Below, piece after piece: positions 21,001 through 56,724 of a stretch of DNA of 64,000 bases. Numbering within the stretch: position 1 is the first letter of the stretch; the number at the start of each line of letters is the position of its first letter. The DNA comes from Gadus chalcogrammus (lineage: Eukaryota; Chordata; Actinopteri; Gadiformes; Gadidae): the NCBI RefSeq assembly GCF_026213295.1, contig NC_079412.1, forward strand, positions 20,528,996-20,592,995, given 5' to 3'. Under the pieces are notes generated by a model that ran no database searches, was not told where the DNA came from, and saw nothing but the letters and a program-made list of their open reading frames with translations. Both the position numbers and the translations under genes were made by a program.

Positions 21001-24000
21001 AAATCCATATGCTTGAAACTTTTCAATAATGCATATCAACGAAACAATGGAATGAAATAAATAGTTTAAGCAATTTGTGGGACTTGGCTGCTTTTACATT
21101 ATTACTCATTTTGGGGTTATTTCAGTCTCTCCAACCTGCAGGTCGTGCGAAGAATCACGTGAATGGGAATATTCTATCAGTCTTTTTCATCTTTCGTCTA
21201 AACACTTCTGCTGCAGCCGCTGTTGAAGCGTATGAGTCCTTTGAGACCCCCTTTGATAAAAGGGGTTCTCAAATGTTGACCCTCAGTCACCTATTTCATC
21301 ACTTCCTTTAGGGCTACAGCCTCCCAATTGATCATTATAGTATAATTGAATGCCCTTTCATATATATGATACCTCCACCACTGCGACGTGGCAACAATTC
21401 TCCAAATCCATATGGGGGGGATGCTTGTGGACAGTAGGGGTGTATACTCGACATAAATAGGAAGCAAACTCATCTCACAAATGAGTAATGACATCTCACA
21501 AATATTTATTTAATAAATTGTTTCAATTTATAATAATCCAAAATCCAATGGCAAAACCCGTTGGCTTTTTGTCGAAGGAATCCAGGGCGACGCTCACTTC
21601 CGGGTTGGCCAACATACGTCATCCCTCCACCACTCTACTGTAAAAACACAAGTTCAAGTTGAATGAGAATAATAATAATAATAATTCTGCCATAGTATTT
21701 ATTTAAGGGGGGGGGGGGGGGGGGGAGATAAAAGTATTTTGGCCATTTGTATTGTTGATCAGCAGAGAAATAATTTGTCCGCAAAGACGGTGACGTCGCT
21801 TAGCAACGGTAGACGCTGGGGTAGACAAGTCACCGGACTACTACCCATGCAAGTGAACGGAGCGTTCCACGGCATTGAGAAGATCCGTGTAATAAAGGCC
21901 TATAATATTTCTGTTTATGGCATAGATTTCTCCTCAGATTAGGCCAATAAACCCATGGTAAAATAAAAATAAAAACCCGGCCCGAGTATAGTGGTGGGAA
22001 ATATCGGCCCGACCCGGCCCGCGTCGGGCTCGGGCTCGGGCAGAGAATCTAAACACTGACTGGAACTACTTAGCAGGTGTCTGTAGGGCTATATCAGGAG
22101 TTAATGCACGCACTGCAGCCAATCAGAATCAGAGTATTCCCCCAGACCGTGGTCTAAACAATATTATTCACGAGTTATAAACAACCCCTACACATCAATA
22201 TTAATGATAACCCTGAGGAAATTGCCATAAGTGAGAGACACAATTTCGCACGTTGAGCACACAGTTGTGTGACTCGTTTATTTAGTAAGAGAGTAACAGG
22301 AAATCAAAACGTGCTGAAGGTAAACAAATCCCGCATGGGCTCTGACGTCATGAGACACTCGTAATCCTTAAAAGGGACATCGATCCCTGAACCACCAAGA
22401 CAGTAAACGACATGCCTAACACAATTGAAAGAACAACACACAACAAAATACTGTGGGTGAATTATGTTACACTCACTACAACCTATTAAATACGGTATGA
22501 TTTCTAGATGTCATGGCAACGTCCGCTCGCGACACTGGACTTACGATCGAGGCATCGACCCGTACGTACATTCACATAGCCAAAAACAAGAGAATAGATG
22601 GCTAGATAAAATAAACATCCAGACATACAATTCTAAAAAGAACAGATGAAGCAGCTACCCTTTTTTCCTTCGCGGTTTGCCTACAGAGCAGCGCACCTGC
22701 ATTTAATATAGGCCTATCCGTGTATTGTCACAATTTCTCAGTATCAAAGGTGAAAGTAGAAACGGGTGGCCAAAAGCTGTCATATTGTTAGTTATCACAG
22801 ACAATTTTAAGTAGAAACGGGTGGCCAAAAGCTGTCATTTGTTAGTTATCACAGACAATTTTCAACAATGAATGATCTGTACGGAGCTCCATAAGGGACA
22901 TTAGGGAGAACGCTCCCGGACAGAACCTTAGTTTGGAAGTCATGCTTAGTGACACGACAAATAGCCTACTTCCAATTGAAATACAAAATTTAGAAAATAG
23001 GCCTACGTGTCCCTGATCACGTTTCAATAGATTAAATAACGTGACAGTGTCACGTATTTTCGTGAGACCATACCCGTACTTCCATGAGTATACTTAAAGG
23101 AAGTATACTATCCGCACTATCTACTACGTTATTTTTTCAGATGTGAGTGCTGTTCCAAATCGAGTACTCCGTGGTGCACTAACCGGAAATTACGATCATG
23201 ACTGCCGCCGTGGCTACTCCCCCGCAATAAACATCCCGCTTTGAACGGTGAACTCTTTACGCCTAGCAGCTATAAGAACTATAAAAACTACAAAAGGACT
23301 CTATTAATGCAGGCTATGTGGAAAATGCGCCAGACTTTGGCTCAGCCTGGCTCCGCCTCTTCCGCTACGTAGCTAAGATGGCTGCCGTTGAGTACGGGGA
23401 GTGTCCTTCGATCCACACTTCAGGATTAGCCCGTTTTGAGTACGGCATCCGGGTCCTTGAAGTATACTTCTTTTCGCCGGATCTTACTCAAATTTTGGCT
23501 AGTAAGTACAGACAGTACGGGTGTTGGAACGCGGCAGAGGTTCGAGCGTGTGCATCGGTTGAATTGCGTGTGTCTCACGCCGAATGCATGAGACATGAGA
23601 GCCCTGTACTTACGTGACACAAACCAGCACCGCAAACGTTCTCTCCCGCTTGAGTTGACGTCTTTCTTTATAGGTTCATGGGTCTGATTCGCCGATTTCC
23701 CATGCTGATATCCCCGAAGATTCTCGGGCATCTTCGACAATTTGGCTATAGATTGTCTCATTAAACGCTAAATAATATAATTATAGCCTAATTATATATA
23801 TAGCCTATACATATATATAGGCAATATATATAATTAGGCAATATATATATATATATATACATATAGCATTTTTGGTTTTGGCATAAACATAACTAGGGTG
23901 CACTGTACTATCTGCGCACACCCTTTCTGAAGCCTCTCTCTCGCTCTCTCTCCCTCTCTGTCCCTCCCTCTCTCTCTTTCTCTCTCTCCCGTACCGTTTT

Positions 24001-24160
24001 GTGGAGCACGTTAATTGTCTTAGAACACTCCCATTCAGAATGCATTGTTTTACATTTCGTTCTGTGTAACACGCAAAAAGTCGGACTATCGTGCTCTGGA
24101 ACACGCTTCAATAGATTAACGTTCGTGCGCAGGAGCACGCAATCGCGTGATACCGGGTTG
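17868..24160 (-). repeat. Right arm of the giant palindrome
   Basis: Inverted copy of the left arm, about 430 bp longer. The extra DNA is mainly 20931-21318, with smaller differences such as a C-G-rich stretch at 21985-22045. Its last 20 bases mirror the first 20 of the left arm. No recognisable protein gene. Confidence 0.85.
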
Positions 24161-24380
24161 AGCCTACCTATGTGGCTAGGTATGGGGATAGGTGTATAGC
24201 AAGCCCTTAGTATCGTGCTCCGCCTTTGAGAAAATGAAAGCACAGACGGGCCGATTTGGAGATTTCCCCGTATATCGTCGTAAGGGGAGAGGTTACCTCC
24301 CCTTTCTCTGCTTTGCTCGCCCAGAGAATCTGGCCCGCCCATGAGACAATGAGCCACGACCGTGCGAGCGCCACATCAGG
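24161..24380 (+). repeat. Right half of the interrupted interspersed repeat
   Basis: This continues the repeat cut at 9760: 'agcctacctatgtggctagg', then 'ctttgagaaaatgaaagcac' and 'gggagaggttacctcccctt'. The last motif is itself a short inverted repeat. The join re-creates the expected order if the palindrome and one agcctac are removed. Confidence 0.55.
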
Positions 24381-24679
24381 TATGTGTGTCATTAAACACA
24401 CTGTAATGCAAGTGCTGTGCACTTCTTTGTTATTAGGTTAACTTGGATCATTTGGATGCTGTTGGTGTTATGGCGCATAACACGCAATATAATAACACAA
24501 GCTTGAGTAAAGACGCGAAGTGGGGGTATTCTCGGCCACGGTGGATACGGAATTGGGGGAAAGGAACTTTGGCTTTGCCTCCCTGAAGTCAAGACTGAAC
24601 CGCGACATGGAGGAGAAAGGGATTGTTGCCGTTTGCGGACTCCGGGAGTCCGCAAACGGCAACTGTTTATTTCAACCTT
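24381..24679 (+). other. Repeat-derived segment with a MADF-like start and a 39-bp palindrome
   Basis: Contains ATGGAGGAGAAAGGGATTG at 24607 onward, reading MEEKGIVAVCGL, similar to the start of MADF-domain proteins carried by some PIF/Harbinger elements. This runs into a perfect palindrome at 24625-24663. Related copies lie at about 28290, 29250 and 45510 inside NLR introns. Confidence 0.35.
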
Positions 24680-25506
24680 ATTTCTTTTCACACCTTTGTT
24701 CCCTTTTGTAAGTAAAAGGTCAAACTTATTCAATAGACACGTCATTTTTGGATTCAAGCTCATTGCTTTTATAAGCTTACCAAGTATAGGCTTACCCGTA
24801 CTACAAACAAAAAGGTTAAAATTGTTGCGTGACTTTGAGAATCTTCATGGAACAGCTTGTGGTCTCATTCTGTGATACGGTGGCCTGCATGGTCCCTCTC
24901 GCACACACACCCAGGCAAAGAAGGAGAGGTTCCTTCTTCTTCAGCTCAGCACCACCACCTCAAACAAACCCCTGTGTGCTTCATCATGGAAGCTCAGGGT
25001 TAGACGGGGGAGGTGGTGTATCAACCAGCCTGCAGGGCTCATCTCTGGAGAGGCGCCGATAGCTGGTGTCTGTTTCCTGTCGGGTCTTTTCTAGAATTCT
25101 CTCCATATTCTGTCCCTTATCGGGCGTATGAGTCTGATGTCAAAATGCACTTGCTGGTATCCTGATTATTAATGCTGTGCAGACGAAGCCTCTGTCCTTT
25201 TTATTTAGTGAACCCCCAACTTTAAAGTGTAAATTGAACGTCAGTTTATCCATTTAGTTGTTCATTATCAGTATCCTTTATTAGCAGTACAACAGAAAAA
25301 TAGTCCCTTACACGTACACAATAAACACAAGGAGTAAAACAACAGAAGAACATTACTACTAATAATAAACAGGTGTGCACATATCTTTAATAACTGAACA
25401 TGTTCTACTGCTGTGTTGATCTCAACAGATGATATTGACCATTCACAATAAGATTTCCCATAGATATTTTTAATATAATATTTAATCTACTTAAAATCAT
25501 GTTAGG

Positions 25507-25660
25507 CTTACAATACAATACAATACAATACAACTTTAATTATCCCACTAGGGGCAATTTGTTTGAGCAGCTTGCATATTACAGACACAGTAACATACAA
25601 ACAACAAATACACATACACAACTACAGAGCATTTAGTAGTCGAATTATAAACTCAATCAA
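25507..25660 (-). mobile_element. Retroposon tail fragment (aatac repeats)
   Basis: Starts with four acaat/acaac units and 'tttaattatcccactagggg', a common fish LINE/SINE tail. It is present in the NLR-3 copy (58711-58865) and absent at the matching place behind NLR-2 (about 41665), so it is an insertion that predates the NLR-1/NLR-3 split. Confidence 0.55.
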
Positions 25661-25950
25661 AATATAAACTGATATCACAGCCCTGTTAACTGTTAATCCC
25701 GGAAAAAATATAAAATATTGTAGCATAAACATGTTTGGATTTACCATCAATCAGTATTTTAGATACATTTTACATTAGAAAAGAAGTCTTTCCAAACCTA
25801 CTTAGCCTACTAAGCTAGAGAAGTTCTCTTTCTTTGATTGTTTATCAAGATCAACTTTCACAAGCTCAATAAAAGCATTGGTCAACTTTCCAAGCTCAAT
25901 AAAAGCATTTGGAGTATAGTTCAGTGCATGTATTTAAATCATCAAAACCC

Positions 25951-26068
<118 letters not shown>

Positions 26069-26248
26069 TGGGGAATATATGAATGTGCACCTGTGCATTC
26101 ATATAAGTGTGTGTTTGTATGTGTATTCATATATGTTGGTGTAGTGTATGTATTCATATATGTGTGTGTATAGTTAGGTGTGTTATAGAAATGTGTTAGT
26201 CTGTTTGCCTGTGTATGTGTGGGTTGATATATGCATGTGTGTGTTTGG

Positions 26249-37579
<11,331 letters not shown>

Positions 37580-38169
37580 AGCAGACTGGAGACCTGGACA
37601 CAAACACTACTACATATTCTTTCTACTGACAGTCAGTGATTGTTTATTCGCTGATTTTATAGGAGCTTCTTATTGCCGGTCACAGGGGGCTGTTGTCTCT
37701 GTTTAATTTGGTCGAGAGGCAGGGTGGTTTTTCCTAGAAGAGATTCATAGCCCCTCTCATTCTCAATGAGGACTATTTAATAACTATTTAATAATTGTTC
37801 ATCATTCAACACAGAATGTCTTATAGGGCTTCAAATGTGTCTGAGCAAGATCAATTTTACCGTGCGGATATCATACATACTAATCCCTATGCTGGTTATG
37901 CCACTTTGAAGGCATGTCCATATATGGACTTCCTCATGTTGTATGACATCACAAGCAGATCTTTGATGCAGGACCACAGAGAAGAAGACCCAGGTCAAGA
38001 TCACGTTTAAACACCTTCACTAACCAAGATGGCCATCTTCCTGTCTAAATATTATGATCATAGTATCGCACGTCAAATATAACAACTGTTCATTCTATCC
38101 TAAGTACCTTTAAAGTCTTCCTTATTAGGATTTAGGACAAATCCTAATAAGGAAGAAAAAGAGATAGAA

Positions 38170-38245
38170 GTTCTTTAACCTAAACCGCTGACTCTATGAT
38201 GAAAGATTCTGGGTTTCGATCCCCAATGTACACAGTCTAACCTGA
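38170..38245. repeat. Possible tRNA-derived SINE scrap
   Basis: The segment 'gattctgggtttcgatcccc' resembles a pol III B box (GGTTCGAnnCC). A homologous segment is at 55300-55360. No full tRNA fold or A box was found. Confidence 0.25.
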
Positions 38246-38419
38246 GCCGTATCTCGCAAGAATCAAGTAAATTATTCAACAATATTTTTGACCAATTGCT
38301 TAGCATCCATACATTTACAAACGTTTTTAAAGTGTTTTTAAAGAAAACTAACCGTCAACCTTTTGATAAGATTCAAAGTTATGTATATTCATGATATATC
38401 ACAAAGTAAAGTCCAGTAC

Positions 38420-38600
38420 CTTAGCCTTCTTCCTGCTGTGATAAAGTGCACCAAACCAAACCCTCTGACTCAGTAAGGAAATGATGCTGTGAACTTACCA
38501 GTTGTACCACTTCCCCTCCCAGTTCATACTCCTCCCAGACTTACGTCTTATACGCTGTTGTTCCGTGACCTGACTCAGTGATCAAGCATAATTGCTTTAT
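38420..38600 (-). promoter_or_regulatory. NLR-1 5' noncoding exon and promoter-proximal region
   Basis: On the minus strand the exon ends ...CAGGAAGAAGGCTAAG|GTACTG with its 3' edge at 38420. Matching regions occur at 5030 (NLR-0) and at 55507 and 55767 (NLR-2). No clear TATA box; the start site is not defined. Confidence 0.55.
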
Positions 38601-39217
38601 TAAAATACGAACAATGGACAGAGAGCTGTGATGTGTAGAAACTCAGAGAAAAACAAAGCGACACTTAATTGCTCAATAAGCCTGTAGACATGTCACTGAC
38701 GCAGCTCATTATTCACAGTAGTACATAAATACTGTGTTGTCACTGAAGAGGCTAATAAACACAACGAATAGAAACACATGAAGTAGAATATGCGTTCTCT
38801 TCTCCGTTTCTACTGAACGCCTCCATGTAGAATCCTCCTCCAAGCTTTAAAGAAAGATTTACATTTTGATTACGTGAACACTTTATTTGCTTCAGTACTA
38901 TGAATATTCAAATCAGTATCGAAACAATGTCACCTGTGAAACAGAGGACATGATGAAGGATGAGTCCCAACACGGTTCACCAGACGATTACACACACGTT
39001 CTGGTTTCATGAACACAACAGCACAACCGGTTCCCTCTGAAATGAAACGACAAGATGCAATCAATTAACAACAACCCACAGCGTGTGCAATAATTCTGCA
39101 GCGAGGCTGAATTTGGGGAAATAGACTTCAGAACCAGTATTAGGGGACCACCAAAACCTATATAAAAGGATCCAAAAAGGAGCATGTCATGGGATCTTTA
39201 ATCCTCAGGGGAAAATG
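38601..39217. other. Distal upstream DNA of NLR-1
   Basis: Collinear with 55900-56560 and with the pieces around the NLR-0 insertions. No gene. Includes the conserved segment 'ctcctccaagctttaaagaa'. Confidence 0.5.
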
Positions 39218-39628
39218 CAGTATTATCCCTCCTAACCCATCATGTGCATCAACGGACAAGCCCCCCCCCCCCCTACCTCCAGGAGCTCCTCACACCCCAG
39301 ACCACCTCACGCACCCTTCGCTCTGCATCAGCACACACCCCAGGCCACCTCAGACCAAGCTCCGCACCACCGGAGATCGGGCTTTCTCCGCTGCTGCCCC
39401 AAGACTATGGAACGCCCTCCCTGACCACCTGAAGGTCCCACAGACTGCAGCTGTTTTTAAAAGAAACCTTAAGACTTATCTTTTTAAAAAAGCCTTTTGC
39501 TAATTTCTCTTTTACTGTGTGTGTATTATATTTTTTAACAACCCTTTTTTCTCTCTTAAACTCTGTAGCACTTTGAGATTTTCGAATGTGAAGTGCTCTA
39601 CAAATAAAATGTATTATTATTATTATTG
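39218..39628 (+). mobile_element. 5'-truncated LINE (L2-like) 3' end
   Basis: Reads LRTTGDRAFSAAAPRLWNAL then KRNLKTYLFKKAF, the C-terminus of a fish LINE ORF2, followed by a 3' UTR and (att)n tail. The uninterrupted site is at about 56573 (atgcaatatattgcattc), so it inserted after the intergenic block was duplicated. Confidence 0.8.
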
Positions 39629-39779
39629 CATTCATAACGATTTTTCATTAAAATTGGTTTAAATAACATTTCTAGCTTGAAATGTGCCTTTCTTTTCATA
39701 ATCTTGTCATCATCACTCAACAACAGTAATAGTCCATATACACTGAGCATGAATACCTGACATATGAGTGAGTCATGGC

Positions 39780-40436
39780 CTCGGCGGCCCACAGGGGGGC
39801 GCTGTTCTGTCTGGAGCACCTAGTGTCTGTTTGCTGAGCTGGGAAGATGAAATAAAAAATAAAAACATCTGCCTGGTCTTCAAAATTCTGCATAACACAA
39901 CTCCTCCTCCTTTAAACTCCTTCATAATCCAACATAACAGCAGCACTATGATCACAAGAAGTACCACACAAGGTGACCTTCTAATCCCATTTAGCAAAAG
40001 CACATTTGGTCAACAATCATTTTCTGTTAGAGCAAATCAGAATTGGAATTCACTGCCTACCACTATCAAAGATATACATACACACTCCCCCTTACAGCAC
40101 ACCTTTAAACATGGCTGTCCGTCAACTATAACTGCACGCATTAATCTCTGTCAGAGGTGATGTGTCTGTTGTGTTCTGATGTGTTCTGATGTGACAGTCA
40201 TTGTTGCCACCACAACATCTCTGCTACCTGCCTGCATGTTCTGTCTTGTATGTACTTTCAATGTGACCTCTGTGGCCTCTTTTCTCTTGTCTCCTGTGTA
40301 TTGTTTTTGTTGCACGAACTGCCTTGAAGTCTCTCCCATCATCTGTGCTTGTTTGTTTGTTCTTGCTCCAATTGTGTGCAATGTGTTTGTTTGCAAAATA
40401 GGCTAAAGCTGCTCCTTTTAATTTACAGTTCATCAA
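39780..40436 (+). mobile_element. Second LINE remnant, ORF2 C-terminus and 3' end
   Basis: The frame 39768-40160 contains ICLVFKILHNTTPPPLNSFI, then STTQGDLLIPFSKSTFGQQ and NWNSLPTTIKDI, a fish LINE ORF2 C-terminus. A 3' UTR follows. The same remnant is at 56725-57490, so it was there before the block duplicated. Confidence 0.7.
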
Positions 40437-40439
40437 AGG

Positions 40440-42103
40440 GGACTGACCATGAAACTATAAACAAATCAACTAAAGACTAGTACAGTAGTAGTCCCGATGG
40501 GTTTGGTTCAGGACCCAAGACGTCTGGGAGCCTACCCTACATCCACAGTAATCTGAAATGGCTGTCCACCTAACCCCACAAGGCCCGTCCTGTAAGTGTC
40601 TGTTGATTTAATAGGTGACCATCTTTAGAACCATCACCCTGGCCTGTAGCCTTCTCGCATCAGAAACCTTAAGTTATACAAAAATGCAAAATGTTTTGTA
40701 TTCTATATGATAATTATTACGATTGCATATTAGCATGGACCCATAAGGCTTCCATAGAGTCATGACGTCAAAGGTAGTGACATCAGAAATACGGTCCAAT
40801 TGTTTTTTTTTACCCTTATTTCGATTTCCCACCTTTGTTTGTATTGTTCACTTTTGTAATTTAAAAGGCCAAACTTATTCAAGAGACATTTCATTTTGAG
40901 AGTTAAGCTCATTGCTTCTATAAGCTTACCAAGGGCTAACCCGTACTACAAACAAAAAGGGTAAACTCCTTGTGACTGTGATAATCTTCATGGTTCTGGT
41001 CTGATTCTGTGGTACGGTGGCCTGCATGGGCCTTCTCGCACACACACCCAGGCAAAGAAGGAGAGGTTCCTTCTTCTTCAGCTCAGCACCATCGCCTCAA
41101 ACACTGACCTCTGTGCTGCAAAATGGAAGCTCAGGGTCCTGTTAGACGCCACAGGGGAGGGGGTGTATCAACCAGCCTGCAGGGCTCATCTCTGGAGAGA
41201 CGCCTATAGCTGGGGTCTGTTTCTTGTCTGGTCTTTTCTTGAATTCTGTCCATATTCCGTCACTCATTTGGCGTATGAGTCTGATTATGGAAATGCACTT
41301 GCTGGTATCCAGATTATTAATGATGTGCAGATGAAGCCTCTGTTGTGCTTTTGATTAAGTGAACCCCCAACCTTAAAGTGTAAACTGATCCTCTGTTGAA
41401 CACATAAGAACATTCAGTTGATCAACTGAGTTGTTTATTACCATGATGCTTTATTAACCAGTACAACAGAAAAATAGTCCCTTACGTGTACACAATAAAC
41501 ACAAGAACATTACTAATCATAAAGAGGTGTGCACATATCTTTAATAAAAACATGTTATATTGCTGTGTTGATCCCAACAGTTGATATTGATGATTCACAA
41601 TAAGATCAATATCCTTTCCCATAGATATTATGAATTTAATAATTAATCTACCTAAAATCATGTTAAGCTTGCAAAATATAAACTGATATCAGAGGCCTTT
41701 AGTATGAAACTGTTAATGTCTGAAAATATATAAAATATTGTAGTATAAATGTGTTTTGACTTACTATCAATCAGTATTTGACATTAGAAAGGAAGTCTTG
41801 AAAACCTACTTAGTTAACCCTATTGAAGTTCTTAAAAGTCTCTTCCTTCCAACTTTCACAAGCCCAATAAAAGCATTTGGAGTATAGTTGAGTGCTTGTA
41901 TTTAAACCATGTATGTATGTATGGGAATGTGTGTAAATATGAATGTGCGTGTGTGCATTCACATATGTGGGTGGTTGTGTGTATTCATATATGTGTGTAG
42001 TGTATGTATTCATAATGTGTGTGTGTATAGTGTATGCGTGTTGATATATACATGTGTTTGTCTGTGTGCCTGAATATTTGTGTGTTGAGATATGCGTGTT
42101 TAA
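40440..42103 (-). other. Intergenic block downstream of NLR-2
   Basis: Collinear with 57495-59450 and partly with 24680-26248. The conserved segment near 41000-41200 (ggtggcctgcatggnccttct, then gcaaagaaggagaggttcct) recurs behind all three genes. No independent gene recognised. Confidence 0.5.
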
Positions 42104-54689
<12,586 letters not shown>

Positions 54690-54703
54690 AGTTGACTGGA
54701 GAC

Positions 54704-55390
54704 CTGGACACAAACACAACTACATATTCTATCTACTGACAGTCAGCGATTGTCTACTCTCTGCTCTTATAGGAGCTACTTATTGCCGGTCATTGCTGTT
54801 GTCTCTGTTTAATTTGGTCGAGAACAAGGATGGTCTTTCCTAGAAAGAGATTCATAGACCCTCTCATTCTCAAAGAGGTACAAGATTTGGAGATGACGTT
54901 TCTAATAACTATTTAATGACGTTTCATCATTCAAGTCTCTTAGGGATTCAAACGTGTCTGATCAAGATCAAGTTTACCGATGCGGATATCATACCTACTG
55001 TTGCCTGTGCTGGTTAAACCGCTCTGAAGGCATGTCCATATATGGACTTCCTCATGTCGTATGACATCACAACCGGATCTTTGATGCAGGCCCACAGAGA
55101 AGAAGACCCAGGTCAAGATGAGGTTTAAACACCTTCACTACCCAAGATGGCCATCTTCCTGTCTAAATATTATAATCATAGTATCGCACTACAAATAAAA
55201 CAATTGTTGCATTCTGTCCTAAGTACCTTTAAAGTCACCTACGGACACGTGATTTAGGACAAATCTTAAACCAGAAGAAAAAGTAATAGAAGTATTTAAA
55301 CCTCAACCGCTTGACTCTAAGCTGAAAGATTCTGGGTTAGATCCCCAATGTCCACAGTCTAACCTGTAGCATACCTTAGAGCAAGTATCA
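54704..55390 (-). other. NLR-2 first intron
   Basis: Collinear with 37594-38290 of NLR-1. No separate gene; the short frames seen in the NLR-1 copy (37795-38010) are not conserved here. Confidence 0.5.
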
Positions 55391-55392
55391 AC

Positions 55393-55900
55393 TAATTTAT
55401 TCAATATCTTTTTAACTGCGTGTTTTACCGAAAACTAACCGTCAACCTATTGATACGATTCAAAGCTATGCATATTCATGATATATCACAGAGTTAAGTT
55501 CAGTACCTTAGCCTTCTTCCTGCTGTGAAAAATTGTGCCAAACCGAACCCTCAGACTCATTAACAAGGAAATTATGTCGTCAGCTAACCAGTTAGAACAG
55601 AACAGAACATAACAGATTATTCAACCATAATTTTGACAAATTGCTTAGCATCCATACATTTCCTAACGTTTTTAAAGTGTTTTTAAAGAAAACTAACCGT
55701 CAACCTTTTGATAAGATTCAAAGTTATGCATATTCATGATATATCACAAAGTAAACTCCGGTACCTTAGCCTTCTTCCTGCTGTGATAAAGTGCACCACA
55801 CCAAACCCTCAGACTCAGTAAGGAAATTATGCTGGAAAGTGGGAACTTACCAGTTGTACCACTTCCCCTCCCAGTTCAGACTCCTCCAATACTTACTTCT
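55393..55900 (-). promoter_or_regulatory. Duplicated 5' noncoding exon/promoter region of NLR-2
   Basis: Two tandem copies of the first-exon region, with donor edges CTAAG|GTACTG at 55507 and CTAAG|GTACCG at 55767. Each is preceded in plus-strand order by 'gaaaactaaccgtcaacct' (about 55431 and 55690). Confidence 0.6.
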
Positions 55901-56724
55901 CATAGGCTGTTCGATCTGTGATGTGTAGAAGCTCAGAGAAAAAAAAAGAGACACATAATAGTTCAACCAGCCTGTAGAGACATGTCACTGATGCAGCTCA
56001 TTCTATACAGCAGAACCAACAGGAACAGGAATACCATGTTCACTAAAGAGACTTATAAACATAACAAATAGATACACATGAAGTAGAATATGCATCCGTG
56101 CATCTGTTTCTACTGAACACCTCCATGTAGAATCCTCCTCCATCATTTAAAGACAGATTAGTAATTTGTTTACCTGAACACTTTATTTGCCTCAGTGTGA
56201 ACATAGGATTCAGTATCGAAACAACGTCACCTGTAAAACAGAGGAACAGATGAAGGATGAGTTCCAACACGTTTCACCAGACAATTACAGACACGTTCTG
56301 GTTTCATTACACAACAGCATTAACACGTCAGGGAGACGTAACACAAGCCAGACGGGGGTGGATACTGTGCTGTCCGGTTCCCTCTGAAATGAACCGACCA
56401 GACGCAACCAATGAACGAAAACCCACAGCGCGTGCAGTAATTCTGCACCACGGCTGAATTTGGGGAAAAATACTTAAGATACAGTATTAGGGTACCACTA
56501 AGACCTATATAAAAGCATCCAAAAAGTAGCATGTCATGGGATCTTAAATTCTCAGGGGGAAATGCAATATATTGCATTCATAACGATTTGTAATTAAAAT
56601 AGGTTTTAATAACATCTAGCGATAAATGTGCACTTTTTTTGTCTCATTCTTGTCATCATCACTCAACAACAGTAATAGTCCCTATACCATGAGCATGAAG
56701 AATAACCTCTGACACATGAGTGAG
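55901..56724. other. Distal upstream DNA of NLR-2
   Basis: Collinear with 38601-39780 without the LINE inserted there. No gene recognised. Confidence 0.5.

Larger units (their letters stand above)
9761..24160. mobile_element. Giant palindromic (foldback) insertion, 14.4 kb
   Basis: The left end CAACCCGGTATCACGCGATT is the inverse complement of the right end AATCGCGTGATACCGGGTTG. The two sides stay collinear as inverted repeats for about 5.9 kb (9761-15624) and 6.3 kb (17868-24160) around a 2.2-kb centre. The 7-bp agcctac is present immediately outside both ends (9754-9760, 24161-24167), where the insertion splits a known repeat. No transposase or other long frame was recognised in the arms. 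Subterminal motifs of the form GCGTGnTCCnGnGCACG recur near the ends. Superfamily unknown. Confidence 0.8.

Noticed and set aside
24180..24390. Spliceosomal snRNA (U1-like 'gatttccccg')
   Set aside because: Only a short motif matches. The order of other U1 segments is not present, and the stretch fits an interspersed repeat.
37795..38010. 71-residue plus-strand frame in NLR-1 intron 1
   Set aside because: The homologous stretch in NLR-2 (about 54930-55130) does not keep the frame, and no splice or start context supports it.
39244..39432. Proline-rich small frames
   Set aside because: They are other-frame shadows of the LINE ORF2 C-terminus at 39189-39503.
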